A stretch of 10,201 nucleotides of DNA from CAMLQK01 sp964654135 (lineage in GTDB: Bacteria; Patescibacteriota; Saccharimonadia; Saccharimonadales; UBA4665), in assembly GCA_964654135.1 (NCBI GenBank), contig CAZZHV010000039.1, forward strand, positions 1 through 10,201, given 5' to 3'. The position numbers and the translations under genes are program-made. Under the pieces are notes generated by a model that ran no database searches, had not been told where the DNA came from, and was given only the letters and a program-made list of their open reading frames with translations. This document shows positions 1-5,780 of this stretch, piece after piece. The number at the start of each line of letters is the position of its first letter. Position 1 is the stretch's first letter.

Positions 1-63
1 GAAATAATCCAACCGGAACAGGCGATTATCCGCCAATTGCAACGAATCCTCGAAAGGAGCTAG
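1..63 (+). CDS. C-terminal tail of an unidentified upstream gene (partial)
   Basis: An open frame enters from the left edge and ends at TAG (61-63). It gives a 20-residue tail, EIIQPEQAIIRQLQRILERS, which looks like an amphipathic helix. The ribosome binding site of the next gene (AAAGGAG) lies inside it, and only two bases separate its stop from the next ATG. That arrangement is typical of an operon and supports it as real coding sequence. No family can be assigned from so short a piece, and chance openness over 60 bases cannot be excluded. Confidence 0.5.
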   Translation, partial: EIIQPEQAIIRQLQRILERS

Positions 64-65
64 AC

Positions 66-899
66 ATGTATGATACGCCAAAATTGCAGGGTTTATATTC
101 GAGCGTCTTGCCCGAAAATGCCCGATATTTGATGCACAATTTTGGCGCATACAGCGCCGAAGCACGCATTGTCTATAACCAGGCTCACGATGAACCCTGG
201 GTTATCTCGATCCATGGCGCCAAGGGTGATTACACCAAAAATGATCTGTTTACGCTCGGTTTACGCCAACGTGATTACTCTGTTTTGAGCATGACACTCT
301 CTGGACATAGTGCGGCAAGCGGCGTTGCTCCCGAAGACACTTCACTTGGCGACAATATGCGCGAAGTTGAAGCGTTTTTTGATTACCTCGACCCCGAACG
401 GAAAAAGATCGTTATCGGGTATAGCATGGGCGGTACGTCGGCGCTTAACTTGTTAAAGAAGTATGCCGATCAGATTGAGAAGCTCATTTTGTTCTATCCG
501 GGCATTTATGATGCCGCTGGCTATGATAAGCATTTTGGGCCGGAATTTAGATCTGTAATCAGCCAACCATACAGCTATCGCAATAACGACACAGTTGAAT
601 TGCTCCGTTCGTTTCCGGGCAAGGTACTTCTGATATGCGGTGAATATGACGGTCTTGACCCGGTCGCTTATGGCAAGCCTGCTGGCGGCTCGGCTGGCGA
701 AGTCAAAATTAATGGCCTAACCTACTACAGTCCTATTCCCAAAGAAGTTATCGACATGATTATGGAGGCAGCGCCCGAGGGCCGCAAGCAGTTTATTGAA
801 GTTGCTGGCTGTGACCATGTGATTGCACCGCGTTTGCGCGAACAACCCGAAAAGGCCGAGCAATTACTCGACCAAATCGACACTTTCCTAAGAAGTTAA
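66..899 (+). CDS. Alpha/beta hydrolase (serine hydrolase)
   Basis: This is a 277-residue protein of the alpha/beta hydrolase fold, the usual size for a single-domain member. It has the HG oxyanion-region motif at 50-51 (ISIHGAKGDY), the nucleophile elbow GYSMGG with Ser120, a probable acid Asp195 in CGEYDGLD after a beta strand, and the catalytic His251 in GCDHVI. Between acid and His lies an insert of about 40 residues (200-240) that probably forms a cap over the active site. No signal peptide is visible, so it should be cytoplasmic. The substrate cannot be read from sequence: esterase, acyl-peptidase-like or thioesterase roles are all open. The ATG is chosen for the AAAGGAG about seven bases upstream. 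It follows the preceding frame by two bases, so it is probably co-transcribed with it. No clear terminator follows. Confidence 0.88.
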   Translation: MYDTPKLQGLYSSVLPENARYLMHNFGAYSAEARIVYNQAHDEPWVISIHGAKGDYTKNDLFTLGLRQRDYSVLSMTLSGHSAASGVAPEDTSLGDNMREVEAFFDYLDPERKKIVIGYSMGGTSALNLLKKYADQIEKLILFYPGIYDAAGYDKHFGPEFRSVISQPYSYRNNDTVELLRSFPGKVLLICGEYDGLDPVAYGKPAGGSAGEVKINGLTYYSPIPKEVIDMIMEAAPEGRKQFIEVAGCDHVIAPRLREQPEKAEQLLDQIDTFLRS

Positions 900-927
900 A
901 ACCATCTTAACTATACGTATTTGTGCG

Positions 928-956
928 TTGAAGAGCTGACGAGCTCGTGCTATCCT
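928..956 (+). promoter_or_regulatory. Probable sigma-70 promoter of the amidase cluster
   Basis: TTGAAG (928-933) and TATCCT (951-956) are separated by exactly 17 bases, and each matches consensus at four of six positions. Transcription would start near 963, leaving a very short leader that holds the strong GGAGGGG ribosome site (970-976) before the ATG at 979. The spacer contains the self-complementary elements AGCT and GAGCTC, which could be an operator or chance. Confidence 0.5.
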
Positions 957-978
957 GCGGGGAACTAACGGAGGGGCT

Positions 979-2151
979 ATGACTGAGCGGTACCGTGATT
1001 TTAAATCTGTAGATGATGATGCTCTGGATATCGATCCTAAATTTGCTCGGCAAGTAGAGGAATTATTCTTTGGCCCCGAAGAACTTACCTATGATTTGCC
1101 CGAGACTGAACTTGCGGCTGAAGCAGGCGGATCATGGCTATCACGAATTCCTCTGAGAAAAGCCATCGGCACCCTTGCTGCGGGTGCCGTGCTGGCAACT
1201 GGAGGCTTGGTGGCTAGTAGCAAGGAAGCTACCGCAGATACGCCTCCAAATACTATAGCGCACCACGTGTATCGTACTGACGGCGATGGTGTGTGGCTGC
1301 ACGACGGCCCAGGCTTGTATACACCTAAGGAAGTTGTCATGCCGGAAGGCGCTGAGTTTGATGTACAGTGCTTTAACCCCGGCGGCGATCCGGTGAATGG
1401 CAACGCCCTTTGGCTGACCGGTTTGTATAATGGCCGCCAAGGTTCAACAACCGACTATTACGTCGATACTCACTGGAAGACGACCGAAGATCTCAAGAAC
1501 CAGGGCATTCCTGAGTGTGGCCAAGAGCAACAAGAGCCAAACAACACCCAGAGTTATGATAATTCGGGATATAATCGAGACGTCGCTGCTGCCTGGTCGC
1601 TTGATCACTCTCAAGATCCTCAAACCATAAGCTTAGATCAATGCACATGGTTCGCAAGCCAATCACTGTGGGCTGGAGGCTTAGCACGTACTCCCGAATG
1701 GAATGACTATAAGAATTATGGTAGCCCCCATATTCCTGGCACAAACCTGGGTAGTGGAGCTAAAGGTACCGCTGATGCGTGGCTAGCTCCGCGCCTTATA
1801 AGCTATATTGAGCATAGATATCCAAATAGTACTTGGAACGAACTTAGCTTTAGCCAGAATTCACAACCTGATGCACAGAAAGGTGATATTATTGCTTATG
1901 ATTGGGATGGGGACACTTCAATTGACCATATTGCGGTTGTTGTAGATGACGCACCGGGTACACATTATCCAGAAGTGGCAGAACAGGGTAATGTAGCGCA
2001 ACTTGGTGCAACTGCCCCCAACCAAAAGAGGGGATGGACATACTCTACTTACTACGGTGGGTGGATCGAGACCGTTAAAAGGAAAGATGGCTCGAAGGCT
2101 TATCCCAATCCTCATGCATACCTACTTCATATTGTTACGGTAGATTACTAG
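979..2151 (+). CDS. Membrane-anchored or secreted SH3-amidase cell-wall hydrolase
   Basis: This 390-residue protein has three parts. Residues 1-60 are an acidic, unusually long N-terminal tail. Residues 62-80 are a hydrophobic segment ending near ATA-D (about 85-88), which could be a membrane anchor or a signal sequence with an oversized n-region. Residues 94-175 resemble a bacterial SH3 domain of the actinobacterial type (GVWLHDGPGLY, then DYYVDTHW). Residues about 195-390 resemble the Amidase_6 papain-like fold: YNRDVAAAW leads into DQCTWFASQSLWAGG with the likely nucleophile Cys222, and KGDIIAYDWDGDTSIDHIAVV carries the likely His317. The role inferred is cleavage of peptidoglycan peptides outside the membrane, with SH3 as wall-binding module. 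Cys131 and Cys180 could form a disulfide. A strong GGAGG site supports the ATG. Two small membrane-protein genes follow closely. A CHAP-type fold is the main alternative to Amidase_6. Confidence 0.8.
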   Translation: MTERYRDFKSVDDDALDIDPKFARQVEELFFGPEELTYDLPETELAAEAGGSWLSRIPLRKAIGTLAAGAVLATGGLVASSKEATADTPPNTIAHHVYRTDGDGVWLHDGPGLYTPKEVVMPEGAEFDVQCFNPGGDPVNGNALWLTGLYNGRQGSTTDYYVDTHWKTTEDLKNQGIPECGQEQQEPNNTQSYDNSGYNRDVAAAWSLDHSQDPQTISLDQCTWFASQSLWAGGLARTPEWNDYKNYGSPHIPGTNLGSGAKGTADAWLAPRLISYIEHRYPNSTWNELSFSQNSQPDAQKGDIIAYDWDGDTSIDHIAVVVDDAPGTHYPEVAEQGNVAQLGATAPNQKRGWTYSTYYGGWIETVKRKDGSKAYPNPHAYLLHIVTVDY

Positions 2152-2159
2152 GAGAAGAA

Positions 2160-2717
2160 ATGAACAAACAACATCTGATTGAAAAGCTATTTTTTATCGC
2201 TGGTATCGTTGTAGGGGTCCTAGTTTTTTCTGCCATAGTAAGACCCTTAACGGATTACCCTAATACCAGCGGGGACTTTGTTGGGATTGCTCGTAGTCGA
2301 CCCTATTGTGCTATTGACCCGCTTTGCATTAACAGTATTACTGGCAATAAGAACCCCTACAATGTAACTCTGCCAAGCATTGCGGTAGGGCACGCAATTA
2401 ATGAGGAGTCGCAGGCGCTCAGTGCTAATAACTTCTCTTGGCCTAACTATGTAGCTTTCGTTGTTGTACTGATGCTAACGATCCTCGTAATAAGAAGACT
2501 TGTACGTAATATGCACTTACGGGCTATTGCGTACGGCGCAATATTTGGATGGTACACTGCAGAATGGAGCAGGTGGCTAACGACCATTGAAATCTTCAAG
2601 CAATCTAAAACAACGCTACTTGTATATTTAGCTCTCGGTGTTATCACTATAGGGCTGTCTGTTACTCTTATTTACAATTTAAGAGCCAGAACCGGTCATG
2701 TACAAAAAGATACCTGA
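2160..2717 (+). CDS. Small four-TM membrane protein with CAx4C external loop
   Basis: I do not recognise a family. The 185-residue protein has a hydrophobic segment at about 10-28, a polar loop at about 30-95 with Cys50 and Cys56 (YCAIDPLC), then membrane segments at about 97-113, 121-137 and 152-173. The short charged patch IRRLVRNMHLR after the second segment suggests a cytoplasmic turn, which puts the cysteine loop outside. The start is supported by AGGAGA eight bases or less before ATG. The gene begins eight bases after the amidase stop, so the two are almost certainly one transcript. It could anchor, regulate or protect against the amidase. That is context only, and nothing in the protein shows an activity. 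Base composition is more AT-rich than the flanking hydrolase. Confidence 0.72.
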   Translation: MNKQHLIEKLFFIAGIVVGVLVFSAIVRPLTDYPNTSGDFVGIARSRPYCAIDPLCINSITGNKNPYNVTLPSIAVGHAINEESQALSANNFSWPNYVAFVVVLMLTILVIRRLVRNMHLRAIAYGAIFGWYTAEWSRWLTTIEIFKQSKTTLLVYLALGVITIGLSVTLIYNLRARTGHVQKDT

Positions 2718-2756
2718 CGTCCACCATGTAGCAAGCATCCTGAGGCAGGGTTTATT

Positions 2757-3056
2757 GTGTGCCTTCTGATCTCTTGTGCTATCTTTCTTGTTCTGCCTCT
2801 TAAGTTTGTTGGTCCGGTGTTTGTTAATTGCGCAACAAGCAAAAACTGCACGTTCATCAAAACAGCACAATGGAAGTGGTTTGGCGCTTATCATATTTTT
2901 GCCGAACCAGTCCGTGGAGGTGACCAGGCCACTCATAATAGCAAATATACTTTGACCTCTGATGTGCAGCTTTTAGCGGCAGCTGTCAGTTCACTTATAA
3001 TTTCCAGTGGGACGTACATCGTATTTGTTAAACTAAAAGTGAGACAAGCACTGTAA
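2757..3056 (+). CDS. Small two-TM protein, likely paralogue of the upstream gene
   Basis: This is a 99-residue unidentified membrane protein using a GTG start, with AGGG six bases upstream (2747-2750). Hydrophobic segments lie at about 2-22 and 70-92. The loop between them has Cys25 and Cys31 in NCATSKNC. The spacing CAx4C, and the distance of about 40 residues from the second Cys to the next membrane segment, match the neighbour at 2160-2717, though overall identity is low. It lies 39 bases downstream in the same reading frame and lacks the last two membrane segments of its neighbour. It may therefore be a shortened duplicate or a decaying copy. The first membrane segment starts at residue 2, so the true start could differ. 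Confidence 0.55.
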   Translation: MCLLISCAIFLVLPLKFVGPVFVNCATSKNCTFIKTAQWKWFGAYHIFAEPVRGGDQATHNSKYTLTSDVQLLAAAVSSLIISSGTYIVFVKLKVRQAL

Positions 3057-3083
3057 CGTTTGCAAATAATACGTGGTATCTAG

Positions 3084-4382
3084 CTATTTGAGGTCGGTGA
3101 CGACTTGCTTAAACTGGTTGCCGCGGTCTTTGTAGTTGCTAAAGAGGCCAAAGCTAGCACAGCCAGTCGATAGCAATACGATGTCTCCGGACTCAGCGGA
3201 GCCACGAGCGGCTTCGACAATTTCGGTCATGGTAGTGCCACCGGGGGTAATGTTGGTGAATCCCTCAGCATGCAGTGCTGCAATAATTGCTGGCGCAGTA
3301 TCGCCGATAACAATAGCGCGTGAAACGTTATTATTGGCGACTGCTTGAGCGAGGCCGTCAAAAGACGCACCTTTATCTGAACCGCCCAAGATGACTACTT
3401 TGCGTTTATCTGGGAATGCTTCTATGGCGACGATGGCTGTCTCGGGAGTGGTTCCAAAAGAGTCATCGTAATAGCTAATGCCGTCCAGCTCGCGAACAAA
3501 TTCCAGGCGATGCGGTAGCCCAGTGAAGGTGGTAGCCACTTTGCGAATGGCATCAGGCGCTTGTACGGCTTGCCAAACAGCGGTTGCTGCGGCACAGACA
3601 TTTTGCCAGTTGTGTTTGCCGAGCAATGTTAGCTCAGAAACGTCACAAATCTCGTGGTTATCGATGACAATCTTAGTGCCATCAACGTAAGCGCCAGGCG
3701 CAGCGTAATAGGTTATCTTTTTGCCTGGACTTGCGCTGGCTATCTGGTGCGAAATAGGGTTCTCAGCAAAATAAATAGCCGTGTCAGTTTCTGTTTGGTG
3801 AGTGAACAGCTGTGATTTGGCATGGATGTAGTCGTTCATGCCGCTGTGCCAGTTGAGGTGTTCCGGGACGACCATTAAACACATCGCAATATGAGGACTA
3901 TGTTTAAGATCGTAGAGCTGGAAGCTGGAAAGTTCGAGAACTACCCAAGAATCTGGGGTAATTTCATCGAGAAAATCAAATGGCGACAAGCCGATATTGC
4001 CACCCAAAAATACCTGTTTGCCAGCGGCCTCAAGCATTTGTGTGGTTAGGGTAGAGGTGGTGCCTTTGCCTTTGGTACCGGTAATGCCAATGACATTTTT
4101 GGTAGGGCAGACACGCAAAAATTCATTGATAACAGTGGTTATTTTGCTCTCAATGCCGGGGTTTTCGGCTAAAATAATGTTTGGATTGATGCCCGCAGTG
4201 CGCATAACTACGTCAAAACGGCCAAGGTTTTTAAGATATTCAGGGCCAAGTTGTGCTGCAGCGTCAGCTGGAATTTGCTTATCTGTATCAAGGTCGCAGA
4301 TAGTGATTTCTGCACCCTGTTTTTGCCAATAGCTGTATGCCGATTGGCCTTCCAATGCAAACCCAATAATTGCTACTTGCAC
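3084..4382 (-). CDS. murD: UDP-N-acetylmuramoyl-L-alanine--D-glutamate ligase
   Basis: MurD adds D-glutamate to UDP-MurNAc-L-Ala using ATP, in the cytoplasmic stage of peptidoglycan synthesis. The 432-residue protein is of normal length and has all three domains: a Rossmann-like UDP-binding start (VAIIGFALEGQSAYSYW), the ATP loop GITGTKGKGTTS with Lys106, ELSSFQL with Glu150, Lys189 in YIHAKSQLF (the probable carbamylated lysine), HN at 247-248, LPHR at 280-282, YDDSFGTTPE at 295-304, and the C-terminal LLSTGCASFGLFSNYKDRGNQF region (residues from about 413) that is characteristic of MurD rather than MurC, E or F. The GKGTT loop differs slightly from the usual GKST/GKTT. The start is GTG, with AAGGAG nine bases upstream. 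It is the last gene of the minus-strand group, 13 bases after a receiver gene. It faces the plus-strand cluster convergently across only 27 bases, where I see no terminator. Confidence 0.93.
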   Translation of the reverse strand: MQVAIIGFALEGQSAYSYWQKQGAEITICDLDTDKQIPADAAAQLGPEYLKNLGRFDVVMRTAGINPNIILAENPGIESKITTVINEFLRVCPTKNVIGITGTKGKGTTSTLTTQMLEAAGKQVFLGGNIGLSPFDFLDEITPDSWVVLELSSFQLYDLKHSPHIAMCLMVVPEHLNWHSGMNDYIHAKSQLFTHQTETDTAIYFAENPISHQIASASPGKKITYYAAPGAYVDGTKIVIDNHEICDVSELTLLGKHNWQNVCAAATAVWQAVQAPDAIRKVATTFTGLPHRLEFVRELDGISYYDDSFGTTPETAIVAIEAFPDKRKVVILGGSDKGASFDGLAQAVANNNVSRAIVIGDTAPAIIAALHAEGFTNITPGGTTMTEIVEAARGSAESGDIVLLSTGCASFGLFSNYKDRGNQFKQVVTDLK

Positions 4383-4395
4383 GCTGTATGACTCC

Positions 4396-4767
4396 TTATT
4401 TTTCGCTTAGCTTGGTTTTGACGAGTTCAGCAACCTGACGAGGTGTCATATCTGCCTTAAGGATGAGAGCTGTTACGCCAAGTTCTTTGACCTCTGGTGG
4501 AATTTCTTGCTCACCACGGTTAGTAAGAATGATAACCTTCATATCCTTACCCCAGTCAGTTTTGCGCATTTTAGCTAACATTTCCTCGCCGTTCATGACT
4601 GGCATCATGAGATCTAAGAGGATAATATTTGGCTTCATCGATTGAGCGAGCTCGAGGCCGAGCTTACCGTTCTCTGCAGTTTCAACGTCATAGCCTTCAG
4701 CCTCAAATTTGATGCGGTACATCTGAGAGATTGCTTGGTCGTCTTCGATGATTGCTATTTTAGTCAT
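4396..4767 (-). CDS. Single-domain response regulator (CheY-like receiver)
   Basis: This 123-residue protein is a receiver domain only. It has the acidic pair Asp9/Asp10 in IIEDDQ, phospho-acceptor Asp52 in ILLDLMMPVMNG, the switch Thr82 in IILTN and Lys104 in LILKAD, so it should be phosphorylatable. There is no DNA-binding or enzymatic output domain, and the output must therefore be through protein contacts or by acting as a phosphate relay. GAGGA lies five to six bases before the ATG. It sits between a second receiver and murD on one strand. The nearest kinase is the divergent histidine kinase operon, whose kinase has no receiver of its own, so pairing is plausible but unproven. It is clearly related to the receiver at 4819-5208. 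Confidence 0.92.
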   Translation of the reverse strand: MTKIAIIEDDQAISQMYRIKFEAEGYDVETAENGKLGLELAQSMKPNIILLDLMMPVMNGEEMLAKMRKTDWGKDMKVIILTNRGEQEIPPEVKELGVTALILKADMTPRQVAELVKTKLSEK

Positions 4768-4789
4768 ATTGTCCTCTTTCTGTAATTCT

Positions 4790-4798
4790 AGTGTATCA
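4790..4798 (-). promoter_or_regulatory. Possible extended -10 promoter for the downstream receiver and murD
   Basis: On the minus strand the 51-base gap between the two receiver genes contains TGATACACT, an extended -10 type sequence, 22 bases before the ATG at 4767. There is no recognisable -35. It is noted because a terminator-like hairpin lies upstream inside the first receiver gene, which would make a second promoter useful. Weak evidence. Confidence 0.25.
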
Positions 4799-4818
4799 CC
4801 TTTTTATATGCGGTAGCA

Positions 4819-5208
4819 TTAAGGCGATGGTTTGCCAAGTATCTCGCGTACGATATCGATTACTTGAGCAGGTGTATGGTGCGCTTTCACGATATAGCGG
4901 TCGACGTGTAAAAAACGAAGCGCTTGAGGCGCTTCGTCTTTACTAATGTTAGTCAACACAACCACGCGAACATCTGTGCCCCAGTTTTGGGCACGAAGGC
5001 GCGTAAGCATCTCCGTGCCATTCATCACTGGCATCATAAGGTCCAGGAGAATAATATGCGGTTGAAAATGGCGGGCAATCTCGAGTCCTTCCTCACCGTT
5101 TGATGCGGTTTGGACAATAAAACCTTCACGTTCCAGCTTCAGCTTGTAGATGAACTGCAAGTCTTGGTCGTCTTCGATGACTGCTGCCTTAAAACTGGTT
5201 GGTGACAT
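4819..5208 (-). CDS. Single-domain response regulator (CheY-like receiver)
   Basis: This 129-residue protein is a receiver domain only, first gene of the minus-strand group. Asp13/Asp14 (VIEDDQ), phospho-acceptor Asp56 in ILLDLMMPVMNG, Thr86 in VVLTN and Lys108 in YIVKA are all present. It shares the stretch ILLDLMMPVMNG and much else with the next receiver, so the pair is probably a tandem duplication that has since diverged (for example NWGTDVRV against DWGKDMKV). No output domain is present. AGGAG precedes the ATG by four bases. A consensus promoter lies upstream. Its codons for residues about 90-100 encode a perfect hairpin followed by a T-run on the coding strand, listed separately. Confidence 0.92.
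   Translation of the reverse strand: MSPTSFKAAVIEDDQDLQFIYKLKLEREGFIVQTASNGEEGLEIARHFQPHIILLDLMMPVMNGTEMLTRLRAQNWGTDVRVVVLTNISKDEAPQALRFLHVDRYIVKAHHTPAQVIDIVREILGKPSP
4911..4937 (-). terminator. Terminator-like hairpin inside the receiver gene
   Basis: Arms ACGAAGCGC (4915-4923) and GCGCTTCGT (4929-4937) are perfect 9-bp complements with a 5-base loop. Read on the minus strand, the second arm runs straight into a run of T. That is the form of an intrinsic terminator on the coding strand of the gene that contains it. It encodes residues DEAPQALRF near the receiver C-terminus, so translation would normally cover it. Function is inferred. Confidence 0.5.
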
Positions 5209-5235
5209 TAGACTCCTATGAGCGATTGGTTAAGA

Positions 5236-5256
5236 GCTACTACTGTATGTAGTAGC
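5236..5256 (-). promoter_or_regulatory. Leader hairpin of the receiver-murD transcript
   Basis: GCTACTAC (5236-5243) and GTAGTAGC (5249-5256) are perfect 8-bp complements with a 5-base loop. They lie between the predicted start of transcription (near 5270) and the ribosome binding site (5213-5217). It could stabilise the leader, gate translation or bind a dimeric regulator. No T-run follows on either strand, so it is not a terminator. Confidence 0.45.
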
Positions 5257-5276
5257 ACATTGCGCTAGTGCATAGC

Positions 5277-5305
5277 AAGATACACTATGCTGGTTTAACT
5301 GTCAA
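5277..5305 (-). promoter_or_regulatory. Consensus sigma-70 promoter of the receiver-murD operon
   Basis: On the minus strand TTGACA (5305-5300) is a perfect -35, followed after exactly 17 bases by TATCTT (5282-5277). Transcription would start near 5270, some 60 bases before the first ATG. A 6-bp inverted repeat, GCATAG/CTATGC (5270-5275 and 5285-5290), brackets the -10 and could be an operator. Confidence 0.75.
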
Positions 5306-5356
5306 AAACTGCGCCGTTACCCCAGTCACAGGCGACCAAGCAGGCATTGATTTTTT

Positions 5357-5379
5357 TACACCATACATGGCATGGTGTA
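5357..5379. repeat. 8-bp inverted repeat, possible operator
   Basis: TACACCAT (5357-5364) and ATGGTGTA (5372-5379) are perfect complements around 7 bases. A further copy of ATGGTGT occurs at 5430-5436. T-tract bases lie on the wrong side for a terminator on either strand, so a protein-binding site is the likelier reading. Confidence 0.4.
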
Positions 5380-5471
5380 CGTCTAATGTAGCACAGTTAA
5401 GTAATTTCTAATACTTAGATATAGCTCATATGGTGTTTAAACGCACGGAACAGATCATTTTTTCGACATAC

Positions 5472-5484
5472 ACATATGATATGT
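5472..5484. repeat. 13-base palindrome upstream of the leader promoter
   Basis: ACATATGATATGT is perfectly symmetrical about its central G. It sits about 35 bases upstream of the plus-strand -35 element, where an activator or repressor of that promoter could bind. The sequence is AT-rich, so chance is possible. Confidence 0.35.
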
Positions 5485-5518
5485 ATACCACCAGACGGGT
5501 ATTCTGCATTTTTTGTCA

Positions 5519-5547
5519 TTGACAATTTATACATTTCGTAGTATTAT
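5519..5547 (+). promoter_or_regulatory. Near-perfect sigma-70 promoter for the leader RNA / decarboxylase operon
   Basis: TTGACA (5519-5524) and TATTAT (5542-5547) are separated by exactly 17 bases: a perfect -35 and a five-of-six -10. Transcription should start near 5554. This is the strongest promoter in the window. It is the only clear one in front of the decarboxylase-acyltransferase-kinase operon, whose first codon is some 230 bases further on. Confidence 0.82.
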
Positions 5548-5553
5548 AGAACA

Positions 5554-5634
5554 GTATCTCATCGCAAGATGGATCGCAGATTAGTAGATAGAACGACATC
5601 CTAGCAAGCCAACGGTTTGTGGGTGTCGTTTTTT
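5554..5634 (+). ncRNA. Short structured RNA or attenuator leader (about 80 nt)
   Basis: The segment is bounded by a consensus promoter and a strong intrinsic terminator, so transcription should yield an RNA of about 80 nt. Its 5' part forms a stem around a GCAA (GNRA-type) tetraloop: CATC/GATG closed, then ATC/GAT after a one-base bulge (5556-5574). Its 3' half is the terminator hairpin. No start codon with ribosome site and useful frame is apparent within it. It may be a free small RNA, or a leader controlling read-through into the operon at 5781, since no clear second promoter is seen in between. I do not recognise a known riboswitch class, T-box or 6S. Confidence 0.5.
5592..5634 (+). terminator. 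Intrinsic terminator / attenuator upstream of the decarboxylase
   Basis: AACGACATCC (5592-5601) pairs with GGGTGTCGTT (5621-5630) over 10 positions with one G-U pair. Inside it CAAGCC (5605-5610) pairs with GGTTTG (5614-5619) over 6 positions with one G-U and a 3-base loop. The long hairpin runs into six T (5629-5634). It lies upstream of an operon rather than after a gene, which suggests attenuation or the end of a small RNA. Confidence 0.75.
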
Positions 5635-5692
5635 GTTTGCAGAAAGTGAGAAAAGCATTGCAGACGAATCAATTTATGACAGATAGACAAAC

Positions 5693-5758
5693 ACCGGAAG
5701 TTAGTTCTGTTATTACTTATTTGCGTAAAAACGTAATATTGCGATACCCCTTCCCGGT
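5693..5758 (+). promoter_or_regulatory. Second possible structured segment of the decarboxylase leader
   Basis: ACCGGAAG (5693-5700) can pair with CTTCCCGGT (5750-5758) through 8 pairs and a one-base bulge, enclosing a smaller ATTAC/GTAAT pairing (5712-5716 and 5733-5737). The closing stem ends about 22 bases before the start codon, next to the weak ribosome site, so it could influence translation. Long-range pairings of this size can arise by chance. Confidence 0.3.
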
Positions 5759-5780
5759 AGGTGGCGCTAGGTAGAGTTTG

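Larger units (their letters stand above)
5209..5780. other. Divergent regulatory region between the two signalling operons
   Basis: About 570 bases without a credible protein gene. From left to right it holds the receiver leader hairpin, the minus-strand promoter, an 8-bp palindrome, repeated ATGGTGT motifs, a 13-base palindrome, a plus-strand promoter, a short structured RNA with terminator, and a second structured leader segment before the decarboxylase. The individual elements are listed separately. The size and density of elements are unusual beside the otherwise tightly packed genes. Confidence 0.8.

Noticed and set aside
894..912. AGTTAA/TTAACT inverted repeat at the hydrolase stop as a terminator
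   Set aside because: The stem is only 6 AT-rich pairs and is not followed by a T-run.
2715..2756. TGA recoded as glycine (code 25), fusing the two small membrane proteins
   Set aside because: The second gene has its own AGGG ribosome site and GTG, the acyltransferase also ends at TGA exactly where the kinase overlap makes sense, and no gene in the window needs an internal TGA to stay in frame.
5351..5379. The 8-bp inverted repeat with a nearby T7 run as an intrinsic terminator
   Set aside because: The T-run lies before the hairpin on the plus strand and becomes an A-run after it on the minus strand, so neither direction gives a stem followed by T.
5500..5519. CAGA/TCTG followed by T-run upstream of the leader promoter as a terminator
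   Set aside because: The stem is four pairs only, too weak, and no gene upstream on that strand needs ending.
5605..5619. Guanidine-II (mini-ykkC) style ACGR loop in the leader hairpin
   Set aside because: The loop is not closed in the required register and the paired second hairpin is missing.
5658..5686. Second promoter TTGCAG-17-AGATAG directly before the decarboxylase
   Set aside because: The -10 is poor and no extended -10 is present, so it was left out; transcription from it cannot be excluded.
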